Positions 46,227-54,072 of a stretch of DNA of 64,000 nucleotides are shown piece after piece. The first letter of the stretch is position 1; each line of letters starts with the position of its first letter. The DNA lies in NCBI RefSeq assembly GCF_009930815.1, contig NZ_CP022222.1, forward strand, positions 4,816,501 to 4,880,500. The letters are read 5' to 3'. The DNA comes from Bradyrhizobium sp. CCBAU 051011 (lineage in GTDB: Bacteria > Pseudomonadota > Alphaproteobacteria > Rhizobiales > Xanthobacteraceae). The translations under genes and the position numbers were made by a program. Under the pieces are notes generated by a model that did no database searches, was not told where the DNA came from, and worked only from the letters and a program-made list of their open reading frames with translations.

Positions 46227-47147
46227 TCAATAGCGCTCCGGTACGTACATTTCGGCTGGAACCGGCGCGCGGCTATATTCGGGGTTGCGAACCCGCGCCG
46301 GCAGAACCACCCGCTCCTGCTTGATTTCCTGGTAGGGAATTTGTTCGAGCAGATGCGCGATGCAGTTCAGCCTTGCCTTCTTCTTGTCGTCGGCTTCGAC
46401 GATGTTCCAGGGAGCTTCCGGAATGTGGGTACGCTCCAGCATCGCTTCCTTGGCCTTGGTGTATTGCTCCCAGCGGCTGCGCGATTCCACATCCATCGGG
46501 CTGAGCTTCCACTGCTTGAGCGGATCGTGGATTCGCATCGTGAAGCGCAAATACTGCTGTTCGTCGGTGATGGAGAACCAGTACTTGATGAGGATGATTC
46601 CGGAGCGCACGAGCATACGCTCGAATTCCGGCACCGACCGGAAGAATTCTTCAACGTCGTCTTCGGTGCAGAAGCCCATGACGCGCTCGACGCCGGCGCG
46701 GTTATACCAGCTACGGTCGAACAGCACGATCTCACCGCCGGCCGGCAAATGCGAAACATAACGCTGGAAATACCATTGCGTGCGCTCACGCTCGTTCGGC
46801 GCCGGAAGCGCCGCGACGCGGCAGACCCTCGGATTGAGTCTCTGGGTGATGCGCTTGATGACGCCGCCCTTGCCGGCGGAATCGCGCCCCTCGAAAATCA
46901 CCACCACCTTGAGCTTGTGGTGCTGCACCCAGGTCTGCAATTTTACCAGTTCGCCCTGCAGACGGAATAATTCCTTGAAGTAGACGCGCCGATCGATCGT
47001 TTCTTCTTCCGTATGGTCGGCAAATTCATTGGTCAGTGCATCGAGACGATCGTCGTCGATTTCAAGTTCCAGTTCCTCATCGAAACTATCAAGCATTTCC
47101 GCCTGAATGCGGTCGTGGATGGTGCCATCCGGCGGCTTTTTGGTCAT
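46227..47147 (-). CDS. ppk2: Polyphosphate kinase 2
   Basis: A 306-residue PPK2-family kinase. Walker A is GRDSAGKGG at 87-95, the lid-region residues are PAPNERERTQWYFQRY near 120, and Walker B is FDRSWYNRAGVERVMGF near 145. An acidic N-terminal extension (about 50 residues, EELELEIDDDRLD) and the length fit single-domain class I PPK2. The enzyme transfers phosphate between polyphosphate and nucleotides. It lies 177 bases from pit on the same strand, a sensible pairing of phosphate uptake and storage. Confidence 0.9.
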   Translation of the reverse strand: MTKKPPDGTIHDRIQAEMLDSFDEELELEIDDDRLDALTNEFADHTEEETIDRRVYFKELFRLQGELVKLQTWVQHHKLKVVVIFEGRDSAGKGGVIKRITQRLNPRVCRVAALPAPNERERTQWYFQRYVSHLPAGGEIVLFDRSWYNRAGVERVMGFCTEDDVEEFFRSVPEFERMLVRSGIILIKYWFSITDEQQYLRFTMRIHDPLKQWKLSPMDVESRSRWEQYTKAKEAMLERTHIPEAPWNIVEADDKKKARLNCIAHLLEQIPYQEIKQERVVLPARVRNPEYSRAPVPAEMYVPERY

Positions 47148-47239
47148 GGCGGGCTCCAGCTGCAGAGCTGTTGGGGTCGTGTGATGTATGAACGTCGATG
47201 TCCTGCCGTATCATCAGTCAGGGCACTAGCGGAAAGCAA

Positions 47240-47264
47240 AAGGCCGGAGTTTGGTTCCGGCCTT
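47240..47264 (-). terminator. Intrinsic terminator after pit
   Basis: On the minus strand AAGGCCGGA and TCCGGCCTT form a 9-bp stem with a 7-base loop, followed by TTGCTTT. It ends pit transcription 60 bases after the stop, so ppk2 probably has its own promoter. Confidence 0.7.
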
Positions 47265-47323
47265 CCGCTACCCGTCGAGGCTGCTGCCTGTGTGGCAGCG
47301 ACCCTACCGTACCGACCCGATAC

Positions 47324-48775
47324 TCAGAACAGATTCGAGAACAGCACGTAGAGGCCTGCCGACAGGCAGATCGCGGCCGGCAGCGTCAGCACCCATGCCA
47401 TCAAGAGATTGCGCACAGTCGCCATCTGCAGGCCCGAACCGTTGGCCGCCATCGTGCCGGCGACGCCGGATGACAGCACGTGGGTGGTGGAAACCGGCAG
47501 GCCGAACACGTCGGCGACGCCGATCGTGGAGGCGGCAACCAGTTCGGCGGACGCACCTTGCGCGTAGGTCAGATGCGACTTGCCGATCTTCTCGCCGACG
47601 GTGATGACGATGCGCTTCCAGCCGATCATGGTGCCCAGCCCGAGTGCGATCGCGACTGCGATTTTGACCCAGAGCGGGATGAACTTGGTGGCTGAGTCGA
47701 GCGAGGCCTTGTAGGCCTTGAGGGTGTCGACCTCTTCCTTGTTCAGGTCGTTTTCCTTGTCCTTCATCAGGAAGCGGATCGCCTCCGACGTCAGGTACAT
47801 GTCGTTGCGGGTGTTGCCGACGGCTTCGGCCGGCACCTTGTTCAGCGAGCCGTATTTCTGGACCTGGTCACCGATGTCCTTCACCAGCACGGCCAGCGAG
47901 GGATAGGTGCCTTCGCTGATCTTGCGGGCAGAAACGTATTGCGTCACCGCAGGGCGCGGATCGCCGATGATGCTGTGGCCGGCGCCCCTGGCGGCGATTA
48001 CCTTGGAGGCGGCCTCCGAGGTCTTCTGGAATTGCACCACCTGCGATTCCGGCAGCGCGCGGTTCAGCGCGTAGGCGGTCGGCACCGTGCCGATCAGGAT
48101 CAGCATGATCAGGCCCATGCCCTTCTGGCCATCGTTGGAGCCGTGCGCGAAGCTGACGCCGGTGCAGGTCGCGATCAGGATGCCGCGGATCCACATCGGC
48201 GGCGGCTTGTTGTCTTCGGGCGCGGCATAGAGCGCGGGATTGCGGACGATGAACTTCAGCGCCAGCAGCAGGATCGCCGCCATGCAGAAGCCGAACAGCG
48301 GCGAGAGCAACAGCGCGTAGCCGATCTCGGTCGCCTTGGTCCAGTCGACACCCGAAGTGCCGTCGCGGCCGTGCATCAGCGCGTTGGCGATGCCGACGCC
48401 GATGATCGAGCCGATCAGCGTGTGCGAAGAGGAAGCCGGAAGGCCGAAATACCAGGTGCCGAGGTTCCAGACGATCGCGGCAATCAGCAGCGCGAACACC
48501 ATTGCGAAACCGGCGCTGCTTCCGACCTGAAGGATCAACTCCACCGGCAGCAGCGAGACGATGCCGAAGGCGACCGCGCCGGAAGATAGCAGCACGCCGA
48601 GGAAATTGAAGAAGCCTGACCACATCACGGCGAATTCCGCCGGCATCAAGTGGGTGTAGATCACGGTCGCGACCGCGTTGGCGGTGTCGTGGAAGCCATT
48701 GACGAATTCGAAGCCGAGCGCGATCAGGAGGGCGACGAACAGCAGGATATAGGGCAGGTAGGCCGTGACCCGCAT
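47324..48775 (-). CDS. pit: Inorganic phosphate transporter, Pit family (N terminus apparently frameshifted)
   Basis: A 483-residue reading from ATG 48775. Both PHO4/Pit signature halves are present: FVNGFHDTANAVATVIYTH near residue 25 and SAELVAASTIGVADVFGLPVSTTHVLSSG near 420, with a hydrophilic loop between (about 250-360) and multiple TM helices. It imports phosphate by proton or metal-phosphate symport. The same frame stays open upstream for about 55 codons without ATG, GTG or TTG and encodes another TM helix (NPLTLILFCGILAAGLLYVA) that homologues have, while a start (MTDIALNQ) lies in another frame at 48951. A frameshift near 48925-48940 is therefore likely. Confidence 0.85.
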   Translation of the reverse strand: MRVTAYLPYILLFVALLIALGFEFVNGFHDTANAVATVIYTHLMPAEFAVMWSGFFNFLGVLLSSGAVAFGIVSLLPVELILQVGSSAGFAMVFALLIAAIVWNLGTWYFGLPASSSHTLIGSIIGVGIANALMHGRDGTSGVDWTKATEIGYALLLSPLFGFCMAAILLLALKFIVRNPALYAAPEDNKPPPMWIRGILIATCTGVSFAHGSNDGQKGMGLIMLILIGTVPTAYALNRALPESQVVQFQKTSEAASKVIAARGAGHSIIGDPRPAVTQYVSARKISEGTYPSLAVLVKDIGDQVQKYGSLNKVPAEAVGNTRNDMYLTSEAIRFLMKDKENDLNKEEVDTLKAYKASLDSATKFIPLWVKIAVAIALGLGTMIGWKRIVITVGEKIGKSHLTYAQGASAELVAASTIGVADVFGLPVSTTHVLSSGVAGTMAANGSGLQMATVRNLLMAWVLTLPAAICLSAGLYVLFSNLF

Positions 48776-48951
48776 GCCGGTCGCGTCGATGTCGACGTAG
48801 ATGCTATAGGCAACGTACAGCAGCCCGGCGGCGAGGATGCCGCAGAACAGGATCAGGGTCAGCGGATTGAACCCCTTGTCGAGGTTCGGCCGCGAAGCCG
48901 GCTGGGCAGGCGTTGCGTCGCCGATCGTTGATTAAGAGCGATATCGGTCAT
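48776..48951 (-). other. Frameshifted 5' end of pit
   Basis: ATG 48951 opens MTDIALNQRSATQ and then hits a stop. The pit frame takes over as STIGDATPAQPASRPNLDKG, preceded by an in-frame TAA near 48932. Joining them would need a one-base change and would restore a leader plus first TM helix. It could be a real mutation or a sequencing error. Confidence 0.6.
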
Positions 48952-49283
48952 TCTGACACCCCGTCGAAATCGGCTGAGAGGCGGGCATTTTTGACCGAGG
49001 CACTTGAAGGTTAGATGACACGGGCGACCGGCAGCGCCGCTGAAGTTTGATCGCACATCAAGGAAAGCCCGTATCTCCAGTGCGGGTCTTCACTATTTTC
49101 CTTTGAACCGATTTATGATGCGCGGATCCAACCAGGCGCTCCTGAATTGCTTATCGGTTCAGCGGTTTGGCCGATGATCTGCACGCGAAAATCTCGTCGT
49201 CCCTGTCGGCGGACGTTCATTTCATCCGTCCTTGGAACGAAAGCGGCCGTGCGCACGCTGGCCATTTGGAGGAAGGAGCCCCG
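48952..49283. other. Divergent intergenic region holding repeat copy 2
   Basis: 332 bases between the pit 5' end and the VOC gene. Apart from the 61-bp repeat at 49041-49101 nothing is recognised. Confidence 0.4.
49041..49101. repeat. 61-bp direct repeat, copy 2
   Basis: 57 of 61 positions match copy 1 at 46048-46108. The hairpin arms survive but with one G-T pair (AAAGCCCG / CGGGTCTT), so it is a weaker terminator. It sits upstream of pit and the VOC gene, away from any 3' end that needs it. Confidence 0.75.
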
Positions 49284-49754
49284 ATGAAGGTCACACAACA
49301 TCTCTGGTTCGCGAAGGACATGGAGGCCGCGATCGGCTTCTACACCTCGCTCATCCGCGGTTCGTCGGTGCAGTGGGTTTCGGCCCTGCCGGCCGAGAGC
49401 CCGAGCGGTCCCGCCGGCAGCGTCAAGATCGCGGGCTTCACCCTGGGAGACCAGCGCTACATGGCGATCGAGGCGGGCCCGCTCGATCCGTTCAACCACA
49501 GCTTCTCGATCATGGTGGAATGCGACACGCAGGCCGAGATCGACCGCTTGTGGGACGCCCTGAAAGAGGGCGGCAAGATCGAGCAATGCGGCTGGCTGCA
49601 GGACCGCTGGGGCCTCTCCTGGCAGATTGCACCCAGACGGCTCGGCGAGTTGATGAGCGATCCCGACCCTGCAAAAGCCAGGCGCGTTGCGGAGGCAATG
49701 CTGAAGATGGTCAAGTTCGATATCGCAGAACTGGAGGCCGCGGCGAGGGGCTAG
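49284..49754 (+). CDS. VOC-family protein (PhnB/3-demethylubiquinone methyltransferase-like)
   Basis: A 156-residue protein of the vicinal oxygen chelate superfamily, PhnB-like subgroup. The pattern LWFAKDMEAAIGFYTSLIRGSS, GFTLGDQRYMAIEAGP, NHSFSIMVECDTQAEIDRLWDAL and CGWLQDRWGLSWQIAPRRL is characteristic. Most members have unknown substrates; some bind antibiotics or act in dioxygenase-like reactions. GGAGGAAGGAG upstream of ATG 49284 is a strong ribosome binding site and decides the start against earlier in-frame starts. Confidence 0.85.
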   Translation: MKVTQHLWFAKDMEAAIGFYTSLIRGSSVQWVSALPAESPSGPAGSVKIAGFTLGDQRYMAIEAGPLDPFNHSFSIMVECDTQAEIDRLWDALKEGGKIEQCGWLQDRWGLSWQIAPRRLGELMSDPDPAKARRVAEAMLKMVKFDIAELEAAARG

Positions 49755-50049
49755 GCCATCTCACCAGGCTGCTGATCCGGCGCCTGTACGGTTCCGGCCG
49801 ATGGACCGCCGAGCGCGGCTTATGGGGTAGCGCCGTGAGGAAAAAGAGGGTCGAGCGCTGCACGGCGCCGGGGCTGGAGGAGGACCGCGCAGCGCGTCGA
49901 CCATGTAGGAGCGTCACGGCGTGAACCAGAACGTCCCACATTCCCTTGAGAATGCGATTGTGTATCCCATCAATTAATGGTTGCAGACGGGATTGTCAAT
50001 TTTTCCCGTTATTTTTCACCAGATATTGCGGCTGCCGGCTTGGCGGAAT

Positions 50050-51510
50050 TCAGGCCGCATGTGCTGATTTTCGCAGCACGGTAGCGGCTATTTTGAGGTC
50101 CTGAACGAAACGCCGGTATTCGCGCGCCTTGGCGTCGGCGTCCGGCAAGCGCAGCAGATAGGACGGGTGCACTGTCACCAAGACCCTGGTGCCGTCGTCG
50201 AGATCGATCGGGCGGCCGCGGTTCTTGTTGATCGGGGTGATCTTGCCGAACACGCTTTGCGCCGCGGTGGCGCCCATCGCCACCACCAGTTCGGGTTCGA
50301 TCGCGGCGAGCTCGCGTTCGTACCACTGCCGGCAGGCCTTGATCTCCGGCGTGCTCGGCTTCTGGTGCAGGCGGATTTTTCCGCGCGGCACAAACTTGAA
50401 ATGTTTGACCGCATTGGTGACGTAGACCTTGCGGCGGTCGATGCCGGCCTCGTCCAGTGCGCGGTCGAGCATTTGGCCCGCGGGCCCGACGAACGGTTTG
50501 CCGGCGAGATCTTCCTTGTCGCCGGGCTGCTCGCCGACCAGCATGATCCGCGCCGTTTGCGCCCCTTCGCCGAACACGGTCTGGGTCGCGTTCTTGTAGA
50601 GGGGGCAGGCGCGGCAATCGGCGGCTTCCTCGCGCAGGGTCTCGATATCGTCGGCATGTTTGCGGGGCATGTCGTCTGCCTTGTCGCTTGCCTTGGATGG
50701 TTCCATCCGTTTCTGCGGCTTGTGCGGTTCGGTCGCCGCGTTTGCGATCATCGCGCTGGCGGCGCGTCCGGCACCTTCGATCAGGGGTTTAATCAATGAA
50801 GCCTCCGGCAGGTTCCGCCAGTATTTCCGGGGCATCTCCTTCTGCATCGCCTGCACTTTCAGCCGGGCGGGATTGAAGATGCTGGCGTAGTAACTGCGCC
50901 AGGTTTCCTCCAGCCGATCGGCGGTCGGCGCTTCGCTCTTGGTGACGCCTGGCGTGAACGAGACGGCGTGGCCGTCCCAATGCGCACAGACGTCGGGGGT
51001 GAGGATCGACCATGGCATGTCGGCAAAGCGGCGCGCAAAGAATGGCGCGGCCAGTTCGACGATGTGGTGCTCCGGTTCGAACCAGGCAACGAAATGCGAT
51101 TTCTGCTCGCGGCCGATTTCGCGGAAGCGGACAAAGGCATGCATCTTGTGCTCATCGCGGCGCACGGCTTTTGCCATCGCGGTGACGTCGGCCACATCGG
51201 GATCGGTTGCGAGTTCGAGCAGATCGTGATTACTTCGCAGCCGCCACAGCAGGCGATAGAGCAGGGCGAACCGTTCCGGGTTGCGGTGCAGGATCGCAGT
51301 TTCAGCCAGCTCGACGAATTTGGCGGGGACGTTGAAGGTGGTGCCCTGTGGGGGGGCGAGCGGCGGCGCAGACGGCTCAAACAATTCGGGCGCATCGCCG
51401 GCGACACGCCACGTCACGTCGGAGGGGTTCACATCGTTTAGCGCCAGCGCACGCGCGGCTTTGCGCCAGCCATCGAAATCGGTTTCGCTGTCGAGGGTGA
51501 TGTGGTGCAT
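50050..51510 (-). CDS. DUF4130 / UdgX-type uracil-DNA glycosylase-like protein
   Basis: A 486-residue fusion. Residues about 1-250 form a DUF4130-type domain (start MHHITLDSETDFDGWRKAAR). From about 290 to the end is a family-4-like uracil-DNA glycosylase with cluster cysteines (CRACPLYKNATQ), MLVGEQPGDKEDLAGKPFVG, VTNAVKHFKF and the C-terminal VTVHPSYLLRLPD. The loop GKIRLH ends in His382, corresponding to the UdgX motif KRRIH whose His bonds covalently to uracil-site DNA. The normal partner, a radical SAM repair gene, lies upstream on the same strand but is now separated by an IS. GAGGAGAG before ATG 51510 decides the start. Confidence 0.85.
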   Translation of the reverse strand: MHHITLDSETDFDGWRKAARALALNDVNPSDVTWRVAGDAPELFEPSAPPLAPPQGTTFNVPAKFVELAETAILHRNPERFALLYRLLWRLRSNHDLLELATDPDVADVTAMAKAVRRDEHKMHAFVRFREIGREQKSHFVAWFEPEHHIVELAAPFFARRFADMPWSILTPDVCAHWDGHAVSFTPGVTKSEAPTADRLEETWRSYYASIFNPARLKVQAMQKEMPRKYWRNLPEASLIKPLIEGAGRAASAMIANAATEPHKPQKRMEPSKASDKADDMPRKHADDIETLREEAADCRACPLYKNATQTVFGEGAQTARIMLVGEQPGDKEDLAGKPFVGPAGQMLDRALDEAGIDRRKVYVTNAVKHFKFVPRGKIRLHQKPSTPEIKACRQWYERELAAIEPELVVAMGATAAQSVFGKITPINKNRGRPIDLDDGTRVLVTVHPSYLLRLPDADAKAREYRRFVQDLKIAATVLRKSAHAA

Positions 51511-51526
51511 GTCTCTCCTCCTCGTC

Positions 51527-51531
51527 ATTGC
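51527..51531. repeat. Left target-site duplication of the IS
   Basis: ATTGC abuts the left end of the IS and recurs at 52583-52587 abutting the right end. Confidence 0.8.
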
Positions 51532-52582
51532 TGTGCATGTTCACTAATTCGCTGATTGGATCGCTCCTCTGGAGGACGATCCGATGCGCGACAATAGCTA
51601 CGACCGGACGATTGAACGCAACTATCTGCAGAAGTGGCGGTTTCTGATCCCGGAATATGAGGCGGTGAAGGCTGGTCGATCCCCGCTGTTCAAGCGGGTC
51701 GGCGACTTCTACCGCCATCACGGGACCTGCTCGCAGACCTTCCGCAAGTATTACAATCGCTATCTGCAGAGCGGTGAGGAAGCGGACCTGCTGCCGCGCC
51801 GGCGCGGGCCCAAATGGCGGGAACGGCGCGAGCCGGAAGGGATCGAGGCGGAGATCGTCGCCCACCGCAGGCGGGGGATGAACCGCTACGAGATTCATGC
51901 CGTCTTGCGTGAGAAGCGCGACACGGTACCTTCGCCCGTAACGATCTACCGGGTGCTGAGACGCTACCAGCTGAACCGCCGCACGGTGGCGATGCGTGAG
52001 GAGAAACGTCGCATTATCAAGGACAAGCTCGGGGAGCTGGGCCACGTCGATCTGCATCAATTGCCGCGCGATATGTTCCTCGCGCCACCCCCGGTCACGG
52101 CCTACATCATCAGCCTGATCGACAGCTGCTCGCGGCTGGCCTGGGCCGAGGTCCTGACGTCCAAGAAGGCGCTGCCGGTCATGTTCAAGACCCTGAAGAT
52201 GATCAACACCCTCAACGTCACCTATGGGCTCGTCTTCCAGGAAATCCTGTCCGACAACGGCGCCGAGTTCGCCGCCCGCACCAAGCCGGACGAGCATCCG
52301 TTCGAGGCCATGCTGCTCGAGCTTGGCATCAAACACCGCTACTCCAGGCCCTATCGACCGCAGACCAATGGCAAGGTCGAACGCTTCTGGCGCACCCTCG
52401 ACGAGGACGTTATCGAGGGCGCCACCTTCGACAATCTCGATCACTTTGCCAACGAACTGTTCGAGTACCTAATCTACTACAACAACCACAGGCCCCATCA
52501 GGCCTTGGCGGGGCAAACTCCCAAGGCCTTCGCCGCTACCAAGACCACTGCGATCCAATCAGCGAATTAGTGAACATCGACA
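51532..52582. mobile_element. IS481-type insertion sequence, 1051 bp, complete
   Basis: Terminal inverted repeats of 33 bp match at 31 positions: both ends begin TGT, differ at the next two bases, then share ATGTTCACTAATTCGCTGAT and on to GGATCGC. One transposase gene fills the element. A 5-bp duplication, ATTGC, flanks it. Intact ends, an intact reading frame and the perfect target duplication suggest a recent insertion. It lies inside a palindromic intergenic repeat between two co-oriented DNA-repair genes. Confidence 0.9.
51584..52570 (+). CDS. IS481-family DDE transposase
   Basis: A 328-residue integrase-fold transposase: helix-turn-helix region (about 35-130), then the rve catalytic core. 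Likely catalytic residues are Asp156 (GHVDLHQL), Asp224 (LSDNGAEF) and Glu266 (GKVERFWRTL). The C-terminal YNNHRPHQALAGQTPKAF is typical of the IS3/IS481 group. The single frame without a ribosomal slip fits IS481. The stop codon lies inside the right inverted repeat. GGAGGACGATCCG precedes the ATG. Confidence 0.9.
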   Translation: MRDNSYDRTIERNYLQKWRFLIPEYEAVKAGRSPLFKRVGDFYRHHGTCSQTFRKYYNRYLQSGEEADLLPRRRGPKWRERREPEGIEAEIVAHRRRGMNRYEIHAVLREKRDTVPSPVTIYRVLRRYQLNRRTVAMREEKRRIIKDKLGELGHVDLHQLPRDMFLAPPPVTAYIISLIDSCSRLAWAEVLTSKKALPVMFKTLKMINTLNVTYGLVFQEILSDNGAEFAARTKPDEHPFEAMLLELGIKHRYSRPYRPQTNGKVERFWRTLDEDVIEGATFDNLDHFANELFEYLIYYNNHRPHQALAGQTPKAFAATKTTAIQSAN

Positions 52583-52663
52583 ATTGCGAGCGAAGCGAAG
52601 CAATCCATTTCTCCGCTTGCTGAGACATGGATTGCTTCGTCGCTCGCGCTCCTCGCAATGACG
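52583..52663. repeat. Palindromic repeat (CGTCATTGCGAGCG type) split by the IS
   Basis: Removing the IS and one ATTGC joins CGTCATTGC (51523-51531) to GAGCGAAGCGAAGCAATCCA (from 52588). The right end, CTCCTCGCAATGACG, is its inverted copy, with TGGATTGCTTCGTCGC pairing with the left arm. This is a frequent intergenic palindrome in Bradyrhizobium-like genomes; the IS sits in its left arm. Confidence 0.75.
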
Positions 52664-52671
52664 CTGTGGGT

Positions 52672-53910
52672 TCAGAACCCAAATCTCAACTGCGTCGCCT
52701 TCGGTTTGAACCGCTCCGTCAGCCCCGCGCCATCGAGCAGATGCGGGGAAGGGCGGTGGTCTGCGAGAACGATAAACGGCAGCGCCTTCTTCTGCGGAAT
52801 GTGCAGCCGCGCCAGATCGGCCAGGCGGATCGAGGTCAGGCGGCGCGTCGCGATGATGCGGTCGACCGCCCTGGTGCCGAAGCCCGGCACCCGCAACAGC
52901 TCTTCGCGGCTGGCGGTCGCGACATCGAGCGGGAAGCGGCCGCGGTGGCGCAGCGCCCAGGCGAGTTTCGGATCGATGTCAAGCGGCAGCATGCCCTTGG
53001 CGTCGTCGACGATCTCGCCGGCATCGAAACCGTAGAACCGCATCAGCCAGTCGGCCTGGTAAAGCCGGTGCTCGCGTACCAGCGGCGGCGCCACAAGCGG
53101 CAGCGCGCGGCTGGCGTCCGGGATCGGGCTGAAGGCCGAATAATAGACGCGCTTGAGGCGGTAGGAGCCGAAGAGGTTGGCGCTGGTATCGAGGATGGTT
53201 TTGTCGTCGGCCGCATCCGCGCCGATGATCATCTGCGTGCTTTGCCCGGCCGGTGCAAAACGCGGCGGCTTTGCTTTCGTTGCATTTTTGTCGTTCTCCT
53301 GCGCTTCATCGAGCCTCAGCCGCAGCCGGCCCATGGTGCGGCGGATCGCGCGCACGTCCTTTTCCGGCGCGAATTTCGCAAGACTGTTTTCCAGCGGCAT
53401 TTCGATATTGATGGAGAGACGGTCGGCATATTTGCCGGCCTCCGCGATCAGCGCGTCGTCCGCTTCAGGAATGGTCTTCAGATGGATGTAGCCGCGAAAA
53501 TGATGCTCCTCGCGCAGCTTTCGCGCGACGCTCACCACCTGCTCCATGGTGTAGTCGGCGCTGCGGATGATGCCGGAGGAGAGAAACAAGCCCTCGATGT
53601 AATTGCGCCGGTAGAAGTCGATCGTGAGCTTCACCACCTCATCGACCGTGAAGCGGGCGCGCGGCACGTTCGAGGAGGTGCGGTTGACGCAATAGAGGCA
53701 ATCGTAATTGCAGGCGTTGGTGAGCAGCACCTTCAACAGCGAGATGCAGCGTCCGTCCGGCGCGTAGGAATGGCAGATGCCCATGCCTGATACGGTCGAA
53801 CCGAGGCCCTTGCCGTCGCTGGAATCCCGCTTCTCGGTGCCGGAGGAGGCGCAGGAAGCATCGTATTTCGCGGCATCCGCCAGGATTTCCAGCTTACGTT
53901 GCACGTCCAT
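52672..53910 (-). CDS. Putative DNA modification/repair radical SAM protein
   Basis: A 412-residue protein of the family annotated as putative DNA modification/repair radical SAM protein. The cluster cysteines are Cys67, Cys71 and Cys74 in TNACNYDCLYCVNRTSS. A C-terminal helix-hairpin-helix (RVPGFGTRAVDRIIATRRL near 350) would bind DNA. In many genomes this gene directly neighbours the DUF4130/UdgX gene, so the pair probably acts together on damaged DNA; the chemistry is unknown. Here the partner is about 1.16 kb downstream beyond an IS. A LexA box lies 83 bases upstream of the ATG. Confidence 0.87.
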   Translation of the reverse strand: MDVQRKLEILADAAKYDASCASSGTEKRDSSDGKGLGSTVSGMGICHSYAPDGRCISLLKVLLTNACNYDCLYCVNRTSSNVPRARFTVDEVVKLTIDFYRRNYIEGLFLSSGIIRSADYTMEQVVSVARKLREEHHFRGYIHLKTIPEADDALIAEAGKYADRLSINIEMPLENSLAKFAPEKDVRAIRRTMGRLRLRLDEAQENDKNATKAKPPRFAPAGQSTQMIIGADAADDKTILDTSANLFGSYRLKRVYYSAFSPIPDASRALPLVAPPLVREHRLYQADWLMRFYGFDAGEIVDDAKGMLPLDIDPKLAWALRHRGRFPLDVATASREELLRVPGFGTRAVDRIIATRRLTSIRLADLARLHIPQKKALPFIVLADHRPSPHLLDGAGLTERFKPKATQLRFGF

Positions 53911-53992
53911 CGTCGAATCCCTTTGATTCCGCTCATGAATCGCCCGGGTGTCAATCCCGATTGACTCCGCCGGGCCTGTTAGCTTTATATTA

Positions 53993-54007
53993 GAACATAT
54001 CATGAAC
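53993..54007. promoter_or_regulatory. LexA (SOS) box of alphaproteobacterial type
   Basis: GAAC-ATATCAT-GAAC is the reverse complement of GTTC-N7-GTTC, the LexA site of alphaproteobacteria. It lies in the divergent gap, 66 bases before the imuA start and 83 before the radical SAM gene start, so it may control both. Confidence 0.85.
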
Positions 54008-54072
54008 AAATGAGCCAGCCGCGGGTTCACTCGGGAAGAAGCGGTAAGGCCCAATTTCCGAAGGAGCGGCGC

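Noticed and set aside
46135..46230. Minus-strand frame containing RFTVGAINVLSPAGVLRIGD, possibly a remnant of a small GerPA-like protein
   Set aside because: Only about 30 plausible residues, the start would be TTG, and it runs on into a repeat. Too short to call even a pseudogene without a search.
49711..49941. Minus-strand open frame of 76 codons (start MWDVLVHAVTLLHG) after the VOC gene
   Set aside because: Overlaps the VOC gene end, is Arg/Ser/Pro-rich as expected of a GC-rich shadow frame, and has no recognised homologue. The gap 49755-50049 is best left as non-coding.
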